64,000 nucleotides of DNA from positions 1-64,000 of the forward strand of contig JAQGOP010000027.1 in assembly GCA_028293545.1 (NCBI GenBank), in the 5' to 3' direction. Both the position numbers and the translations under genes were made by a program. Source of the DNA: Verrucomicrobiota bacterium (GTDB taxonomy: Bacteria > Verrucomicrobiota > Verrucomicrobiia > Opitutales > Opitutaceae). Positions 58,976 through 64,000 of the stretch are shown piece after piece; within the stretch, counting starts at the first letter, position 1, and every line of letters starts with the position of its first letter. A model generated the notes under the pieces. The model did not search any database, was not told where the DNA came from, and saw only the letters and a program-made list of their open reading frames with translations.

Positions 58976-59764
58976 TCACATCGGTTCCAGCGTGACGCGG
59001 GTGTGATCGGGATCGTCGAGCTCGGTCGTCTGCTTGACCCGGATCGTGCCGGCGGTGAATCCGGTCAACCCGATGGTGGCCCCCGCTGGCCGCTGCCGGG
59101 GGTGACCCCAGGTGTTGGCTGCGACGTGGTGGTGGTAGCCGTCGGCGGCCATGAAAACGGCTTCCTCGTAATTGTCCTGGCGGACGGCGAGGCCAACTTC
59201 GGTCGTATAGAAATTCCGCGCGGCTTCGAGTGCGCTGACCCGGAGATGAATATGGCCAAGCCGCGCGGTCGCGAGCGGGGCGGCCGGCGGCGGGGTGGGT
59301 CGTTCAAGCAGGAGTGCGCGGTGATCGACCGGGCGCGTCACCATCGCGATGCGATCGCCGGAAACCGGCCACTCGCGGCGCGGGCGATCATAGTAGATTT
59401 CGAGGCCGTTGCCGTCCGGATCGGTGAGGTAAACGGCTTCGCTCACGCCGTGGTCGGAAAGGCCCTCGATCGGCTGGTGTTTTTCCACCAGCTGCGCGAG
59501 GACGGCGGCGAGCGCGGGTCGGTCGGGCACCAGGATCGCCACATGGAACAACCCGGCCACGAGCTCGGTGGGTTCCGCGGCAGCCGGATTTTCCGTGAAC
59601 GTGATCGCGGGAGCGGATTGCGCGGAAAAGCGGAGCGTGAGGGTGGCGGGATCGGGCTGCTGGGCGATGAAGCCGAGGGTGTCGCGATAGAACGGAAGCA
59701 GTTGGGCGAGGCTGCGCGTGACGAGCGCGACATGGCGAAGGGCGAAGGTTGGGGTGTTCGGCAT
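58976..59764 (-). CDS. Two-domain VOC protein (catechol-2,3-dioxygenase-like)
   Basis: 262 aa with two VOC modules: about 8-125 (LRHVALVTRSLAQLLPFYRD, FHVAILVPDRPALAAVL, DPDGNGLEIYYDR) and 165-262 (LGHIHLRVSALEAARNFYTT, YHHHVAANTWGHPRQ). His, His and Glu ligands are visible. Bacillus CatE-like proteins have this build, so an extradiol dioxygenase or glyoxalase is likely; substrate unknown. ATG 59764 is chosen; the longer frame reaches into a REP. Confidence 0.85.
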   Translation of the reverse strand: MPNTPTFALRHVALVTRSLAQLLPFYRDTLGFIAQQPDPATLTLRFSAQSAPAITFTENPAAAEPTELVAGLFHVAILVPDRPALAAVLAQLVEKHQPIEGLSDHGVSEAVYLTDPDGNGLEIYYDRPRREWPVSGDRIAMVTRPVDHRALLLERPTPPPAAPLATARLGHIHLRVSALEAARNFYTTEVGLAVRQDNYEEAVFMAADGYHHHVAANTWGHPRQRPAGATIGLTGFTAGTIRVKQTTELDDPDHTRVTLEPM

Positions 59765-59809
59765 GGTGGGTAGGGCGAGGTCTTGGACCCGCCTTCCGAG
59801 GGGAGTCGG

Positions 59810-59832
59810 AGCAGGCGGGCTGCCTGCGCTAC
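59810..59832 (-). repeat. REP-like palindrome
   Basis: GCAGGCGGGCTGCCTGC core, one change in the centre, minus orientation, between the VOC and pilT-like genes. Confidence 0.75.
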
Positions 59833-59878
59833 GCGAAACGCAAGCCACGGAGAGGCCGAACGCAAGCGGGGCCCGACC

Positions 59879-60955
59879 TCAATGCTCGCCGTCCAAGTCG
59901 CCGGGTTTCAGCAGCGGCATGAAGAGCGCCTTGTTGGCCGATTTCATGTACGCCTCCTTGGCTTCGATGGTGTTGTCCTTCACCCGCGCCATCAGGCTGT
60001 TGTCCATCGTGACCATGCCATCTGCACCGCCGGATTCGATGATCGAGCGGATGTTCGCAATCTGGCCGCTGCGGATCGTGTTCGGCAGCGCTTCGTGCGT
60101 GAGGAGGATTTCGTGCACGGCGCAGCGGCCCTTGGGAATGCGCTTGCACAGCAGCTGGGCGACGACGCCGGCGAGGCAGCTCGAGAGCATCACCCGCACC
60201 TGGTTCTGCTCGTCGGCGGGAAACGTGTTGATGATGCGGTCGATCGTCTTCGGCGCGTTGTTCGTGTGGAGGGTCCCGAAGACGAGCATGCCCATCGAGG
60301 CACAGCCGAGCGCGAGCTTGATGGTTTCCATTTCGCGCATTTCGCCGAGGAGCACGATGTCCGGGTCGTGGCGCATCGCCCCTTTGAGCGCGGCGGCAAA
60401 GGAGTCGGTGTGCTCGCCGACTTCGCGGTGGACGATCATCGACTTCTTCGCCTGGTGCACGAACTCGATCGGGTCCTCGATCGTGATGATGTGCTTCGCG
60501 AAGTTCGCGTTGATGTAGTCGATCATCGCCGCGAGCGTCGTCGACTTGCCGGACCCGGTGGGGCCGGTGACGACCACGAGGCCTTCATTGAGATGGCAGA
60601 GTTTTTTGAGCGTCTCGGGCAGCTTGAGGTCGTCGAACGACTGGATCTTCGCCGGGATCTGCCGGAAGACCGCGGCCTGGCCCCAGTGGTTGTAGAGGAA
60701 GTTGCCGCGGAAGCGGGCGACGCCAGGGATTTCGTGCGCGAGGTCGAGGTCCTTGCGGTCGAGGAAATCCGCCCAGCGGCGCTCGGGCACGATTTCCTTC
60801 AGCAGTTTTTCCATCGTCGCCGTGTCGAGGGGCTGGTCCCCGATTCCCTGCAGCGTCCCGGAAATGCGCGCCTTCGGGGGCAGGCCGACCGTGAGGTGCA
60901 GGTCGGAGCCGCCCTTGTCGAGCATCGTGCGGAGCAGTTGGTCGACAGCAGCCAT
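59879..60955 (-). CDS. pilT: Type IV pilus twitching motility ATPase PilT-like
   Basis: 358-aa hexameric ATPase. Walker A GPTGSGKSTTLAAMIDYINA, Asp box ITIEDPIEFVH, Walker B DPDIVLLGEMREMETI and His box GTLHTNNAPKTIDRIINTFP are intact; the N-terminal PAS-like part (SDLHLTVGLPPKARISG) fits PilT. It drives pilus retraction. Its start is 2 bases from the stop of the upstream PilT-family gene, so they form one operon. The carboxy tail is about 15 residues longer than in many PilT. Confidence 0.92.
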   Translation of the reverse strand: MAAVDQLLRTMLDKGGSDLHLTVGLPPKARISGTLQGIGDQPLDTATMEKLLKEIVPERRWADFLDRKDLDLAHEIPGVARFRGNFLYNHWGQAAVFRQIPAKIQSFDDLKLPETLKKLCHLNEGLVVVTGPTGSGKSTTLAAMIDYINANFAKHIITIEDPIEFVHQAKKSMIVHREVGEHTDSFAAALKGAMRHDPDIVLLGEMREMETIKLALGCASMGMLVFGTLHTNNAPKTIDRIINTFPADEQNQVRVMLSSCLAGVVAQLLCKRIPKGRCAVHEILLTHEALPNTIRSGQIANIRSIIESGGADGMVTMDNSLMARVKDNTIEAKEAYMKSANKALFMPLLKPGDLDGEH

Positions 60956-60957
60956 GG

Positions 60958-62379
60958 TCAGGAAATTTTCGCGCGCAGCACGCGGTTGGAGATGTTGGCG
61001 AGCGCGGTCTCGGGGGTGATTTTCTTTCCCTGCCACAGCGCGAAGACCACATTGTCCATGAGGCACATGCCCTCGCGCACGCCGGTTTCCATCGTGTTGC
61101 GCAGGCCCTGGGCCTTGCCTTCGCGGATCAGATTCTGGATCGCGGTGTTATTGATGAGGATCTCGCAGGCGAGGGTCAGGCCCCCCTCGGTCGACGGCAG
61201 CAGGCGCTGGCAGACCACGCCGCGGAGGCTCTCGGCCACGCTGGCGCGAATCTGGGTTTGTTGCGAGGGCGGGAAGACGTCGAGCAGGCGGTTGAGCGTG
61301 GTGGCCGCATCGCTCGTGTGCATGGTGCCGATGACCAAGTGGCCGGTTTCCGAGGCGGTGATCGCCATCTCGATGGTTTCAAGGTCGCGGAGCTCGCCGA
61401 TGACGATGATGTCGGGGTCCTCACGCAGCGCGCCCTTAAGCGCGGTGAAAAACGACTTCGTGTGCGGGCCCACTTCGCGCTGCGTGACGTTGCAGCCTTT
61501 GGCGGCCTGCACGACTTCGATGGGGTCTTCGACGGTGATGATATGGTCGGTGCGGGTTTCGTTGAGGTACGAAACCATCGACGCGAGGGTCGTGGTCTTG
61601 CCCGAGCCCACGGGGCCGGTGATCAGGATGAGCCCGTTATGGTAGGAGAGAAGGCGCTTGAGCGTGTCGATGTGCGCGGAGTAGCCCAGGTCGGCGAGCG
61701 TGCGGACCTTGTCCGGGACCATGCGGTAGGAGCCGGCGGCGCCGTTCTTGTGGAACATCAGGTTGACGCGGTAACGATCGGTCGCGCTCAGGGCCAGGGC
61801 GTAGTCGTAGTCCTTCGCTTGCAGGAAAATCTTCTTCTGCCCTTCCGAAAGCAGCGCGGTGTTCAGGCGCAGGGCATCGTCGGCGGTGAGCTTGTAATCG
61901 GAGATGAACGTGAGCTGGCGGTTCTTGCGGATGAAAGGGCGGGTGCCGGTGGAAAGGTGGAGGTCGCTCGCGAGGTGGCGCGCGGTGGCGCGGAGCAGGC
62001 CGCGCAGGCCGGCGGCGAGCGCGCCATCGTCGAGCACGCCGAGGGTGTCGAAATCGAAGTGGGGCACGGGGCCCGCGTTGGTCGCGAGCGAGGCTTTGCG
62101 CTGCTCGGCGGTCTGCTTCGGGATGAAGGGTGCGGCGGTGTCGGAGCTTTCGAAGGGATCGCTCAGGGGCGCGGATTTCTGGCCCTTCGCCATCGCGAGC
62201 CCGGCGATTTTCTCGAGGGAGGCGACATCGTCGACATGGCCGTCGTCGATCAGCTGCTGGGCAAAGTCGCCGATCTCGGCGGCTTCCCCGACTTTTTTCC
62301 GAACGGCGATGCAGTGCTCGCGTTCGAGGAGACCTTGATCGATCCCGAGACGGACCAGCCAGAGAACGTCGTTGTTCAT
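60958..62379 (-). CDS. PilT/PilU-family ATPase with N-terminal extension
   Basis: 473 aa. A helical N-terminal region of about 150 residues (QGLLEREHCIAVRKKVGEAA) precedes the PilT fold: LASDLHLSTGTRPFIRKN, Walker A GPVGSGKTTTLASMVSYLNE, Asp box ITVEDPIEVVQ, Walker B DPDIIVIGELRDLETI and His box GTMHTSDAATTLNRLLDVFP. Extra N-terminal domains like this resemble the MshEN-type start of PilB/GspE relatives. Likely partners PilT in retraction. ATG 62379 is used; upstream lies a REP. Confidence 0.88.
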   Translation of the reverse strand: MNNDVLWLVRLGIDQGLLEREHCIAVRKKVGEAAEIGDFAQQLIDDGHVDDVASLEKIAGLAMAKGQKSAPLSDPFESSDTAAPFIPKQTAEQRKASLATNAGPVPHFDFDTLGVLDDGALAAGLRGLLRATARHLASDLHLSTGTRPFIRKNRQLTFISDYKLTADDALRLNTALLSEGQKKIFLQAKDYDYALALSATDRYRVNLMFHKNGAAGSYRMVPDKVRTLADLGYSAHIDTLKRLLSYHNGLILITGPVGSGKTTTLASMVSYLNETRTDHIITVEDPIEVVQAAKGCNVTQREVGPHTKSFFTALKGALREDPDIIVIGELRDLETIEMAITASETGHLVIGTMHTSDAATTLNRLLDVFPPSQQTQIRASVAESLRGVVCQRLLPSTEGGLTLACEILINNTAIQNLIREGKAQGLRNTMETGVREGMCLMDNVVFALWQGKKITPETALANISNRVLRAKIS

Positions 62380-62445
62380 GCGTGAGTTGCCAAGGCCGGT
62401 GACGATGGTTGCCGCCGCGCCGCAAGCCAAGCCCTTTGCGGAAGC

Positions 62446-62581
62446 AGTGCAGGCGGCCCGCCTGTTCCGAAAATAGCGAGTAGCGAGCATGTCCGGAGTG
62501 CGGTTGAGCGGGCCTTTCCGGGGCTCCATCCGAGTGGGAATCCAGTCGCAGGCTTCGGAGCAGGCAGGCCGCCGGCGCTAC
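62446..62581. repeat. Degenerate REP pair
   Basis: GCAGGCGGCCCGCCTG (62446-62466) and, reversed, GCAGGCAGGCCGCCGGC (62559-62581), between the PilT-family gene and the helicase gene. Both have lost one or more bases of the consensus. No gene in 62380-62638. Confidence 0.65.
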
Positions 62582-62638
62582 TTCGAAGGTTGCAAACCCT
62601 TCCTTTTAGCCGACGCTGCCTCCCTCTAACACTCGCCA

Positions 62639-64000
62639 ATGCTGAAGAAATTTCTGTCGAAGCTGCGCCAAAGTATCGCGCCTTCCAAGTCGTCCAAGTC
62701 CGCGCCCGCCGCCGAACATAAGCCTGCCGCCCACGCCAAGCCTCATGCCGCCGCGCGTCCGGAGCGCACCGGGGAGAGCAAGTCGTCGCACGGAAGCCAC
62801 GCGTCGCACTCGGGGACCTCCCATTCTCATTCGACCGGTTCAACGGACTCGCGCCCGCGTCGCGAAGATCGCGGACCGCGCCAGGACCATGGCCCGCGCA
62901 GCGGCGGCGGCGGCGGCGCCGGACGCAGCGGTGGCCAAGGCAGTCGCGAGGGCGGCCACGCTGGACAGTCGAACCAAGCCGGCGGACGCGGGTTCCAATC
63001 GCGCTCCGGTGGCTCCGGTGGCCGCGGCGGCCCGCGCGGCGAGCGCGAGCGCCCGATGATCGACAAGACTTTTGACCATCCGCGCACCGTCGATCTCAAG
63101 CCGGCGGTCCCGGTGGACGTGCCGAAAATGGACACGGAATTTTCCAAGCTCGGCCTCACCGACGCGCTGGCGTTTGCGGTGCAGGAAATGGGTTATGTTA
63201 CGCCCACGCCGATCCAGGCGCAGGCGATCCCGGTCGTGCTGAAGGGCGGCGACGTGATTGGTTCCGCGCAAACCGGCACGGGCAAGACCGCGGCCTTTGC
63301 GCTCCCGATCATCCAGCGCCTCGGCACCCATGGAAAACTGCGGGTGCTGATCCTCGAGCCGACGCGCGAGCTCGCGCTCCAGGTGGAGGAAGCGTTCCAC
63401 AAATTCGCGAAGTTCACCGACCTGCGCGTGACGATTGTGTATGGCGGCGTCGGGTACGGGAAACAGACGGAGGATTTGAAACGCGGGATGGACATCCTGG
63501 CGGCGACGCCGGGTCGTTTGCTCGACCATTTGGAGCAGGGGAATTGTTCGCTGAAGGACATCGACATCCTGGTGCTGGACGAAGTCGATCGCATGCTCGA
63601 CATGGGCTTCCTGCCCGACGTGAAGCGGATCGTGCAGAAAACGCCGGCCACGCGCCAGACGCTGTTCTTCACCGCCACGCTGCCGCCGGAAATCGCGTCG
63701 CTCGCGGCTTGGGCCCTGCGGGATCCCGTGAAGGTGGAAATCGGTCGCCAGCGTTCGCCGGCGGAAACGGTTTCCCACGCGTTCTACCCGGTCGTGGCTT
63801 CGCAGAAGTTCGATCTGCTGCAGCTCCTGCTGGAACAGACGGAATTCAAGAGCGTGCTCATTTTTTCGCGCACCCGCATGGGCGCGGACCGCATTGCGCA
63901 CCGGCTCCAGGCCAAGGGCCACACGGTCGGCGTGATGCATTCGGACCGGAGCCAGCGCGAACGCATCGAGGCGCTCGACGGGTTCAAGAGCGGAAAATTT
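62639..64000 (+). CDS. DEAD-box RNA helicase (3' end beyond window)
   Basis: 454 codons visible, no stop before the window end. The first about 165 residues are a low-complexity basic/Ser-Gly-Arg region (RSGGGGGAGRSGGQG, GGRGFQSRSGGSGGRGG). The helicase core follows: Q-motif FSKLGLTDALAFAVQEMGYV with PTPIQAQAIP, Walker A SAQTGTGKT, PTRELALQ, TPGRLLDHLE, motif II VLDEVDRML (DEVD instead of DEAD), motif III FTATLPPEI and IFSRTRMGADRIAHRL. RhlE-like enzymes unwind structured RNA in ribosome assembly or decay. The ATG at 62639 is the only plausible start. Confidence 0.93.
   Translation, partial: MLKKFLSKLRQSIAPSKSSKSAPAAEHKPAAHAKPHAAARPERTGESKSSHGSHASHSGTSHSHSTGSTDSRPRREDRGPRQDHGPRSGGGGGAGRSGGQGSREGGHAGQSNQAGGRGFQSRSGGSGGRGGPRGERERPMIDKTFDHPRTVDLKPAVPVDVPKMDTEFSKLGLTDALAFAVQEMGYVTPTPIQAQAIPVVLKGGDVIGSAQTGTGKTAAFALPIIQRLGTHGKLRVLILEPTRELALQVEEAFHKFAKFTDLRVTIVYGGVGYGKQTEDLKRGMDILAATPGRLLDHLEQGNCSLKDIDILVLDEVDRMLDMGFLPDVKRIVQKTPATRQTLFFTATLPPEIASLAAWALRDPVKVEIGRQRSPAETVSHAFYPVVASQKFDLLQLLLEQTEFKSVLIFSRTRMGADRIAHRLQAKGHTVGVMHSDRSQRERIEALDGFKSGKF

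Noticed and set aside
237-62581. CRISPR array
   Set aside because: The repeats are palindromic, scattered, in both orientations and lack regular spacers; no cas genes are present.

Overview
This window looks like a chromosomal segment of a high-GC Gram-negative bacterium, most likely a verrucomicrobium of the Opitutaceae. That placement is inferred from several gene families seen together: GH29 fucosidases, a short three-gene succinate dehydrogenase of the five-helix type B kind, paired PilT-type ATPases, SUMF1-domain proteins, xylose-isomerase-like TIM barrels and many PAS-rich hybrid histidine kinases. No rRNA or marker gene fixes the taxonomy.

Layout. 0.2-4.4 kb: carbohydrate/ADP-ribose hydrolases (GH29 fucosidase, ADP-ribosylglycohydrolase, fucosidase-like hydrolase). 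4.5-15.8 kb: a signalling block with three large sensor kinases, a small response regulator, a membrane protein, an outer-membrane-type protein, a frameshifted VOC gene and a CxxCxGxG zinc-ribbon protein. 16.2-25.2 kb: tRNA-Pro(TGG) with an integrated filamentous-phage (inovirus) prophage bounded by 47-bp direct repeats. 25.3-44.6 kb: core metabolism and transport (LysM protein, NUDIX hydrolase, PaaK-like ligase, sdhCAB, lysA, phytanoyl-CoA dioxygenase, gpsA, MFS and sodium:solute transporters, retropepsin/PDZ protease, SUMF1 protein). 44.9-59.8 kb: lipoproteins, two sugar-isomerase-like TIM barrels, a CTP-synthase-like amidotransferase, an EamA transporter, a LuxR-type regulator, an Hpt protein, a GNAT acetyltransferase, another hybrid kinase, an S41 protease, a duplicated-domain lipoprotein and a two-domain VOC protein. 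59.9-64 kb: two PilT-family ATPases and a DEAD-box helicase cut by the window end.

The most interesting system is the prophage. One coupled operon on the minus strand reads, in order: two small unknown genes, an HUH rolling-circle Rep, a small probable ssDNA-binding protein, a 47-aa membrane peptide, a signal-peptide-bearing major coat protein, a coat paralogue without signal peptide, a 29-aa membrane peptide, a pIII-like adhesin, a pVI-like membrane protein, a 53-aa membrane protein, a Zot/pI ATPase and a membrane-anchored protein. The att core lies inside the 3' end of the integrase reading frame, so integration swaps the integrase C-terminus and cuts int off from the operon it would feed in the circular phage. 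The integrase is 5'-truncated and abuts, head to head, a 5'-truncated low-GC S9 peptidase, which marks a deletion joint.

The second theme is intergenic: about 25 copies of a REP-like palindrome with a 5' GTAG foot, often arranged as inverted pairs around longer palindromes (at least five sequence families). In five genes the REP itself supplies the stop codon. No REP-associated transposase lies in this window.
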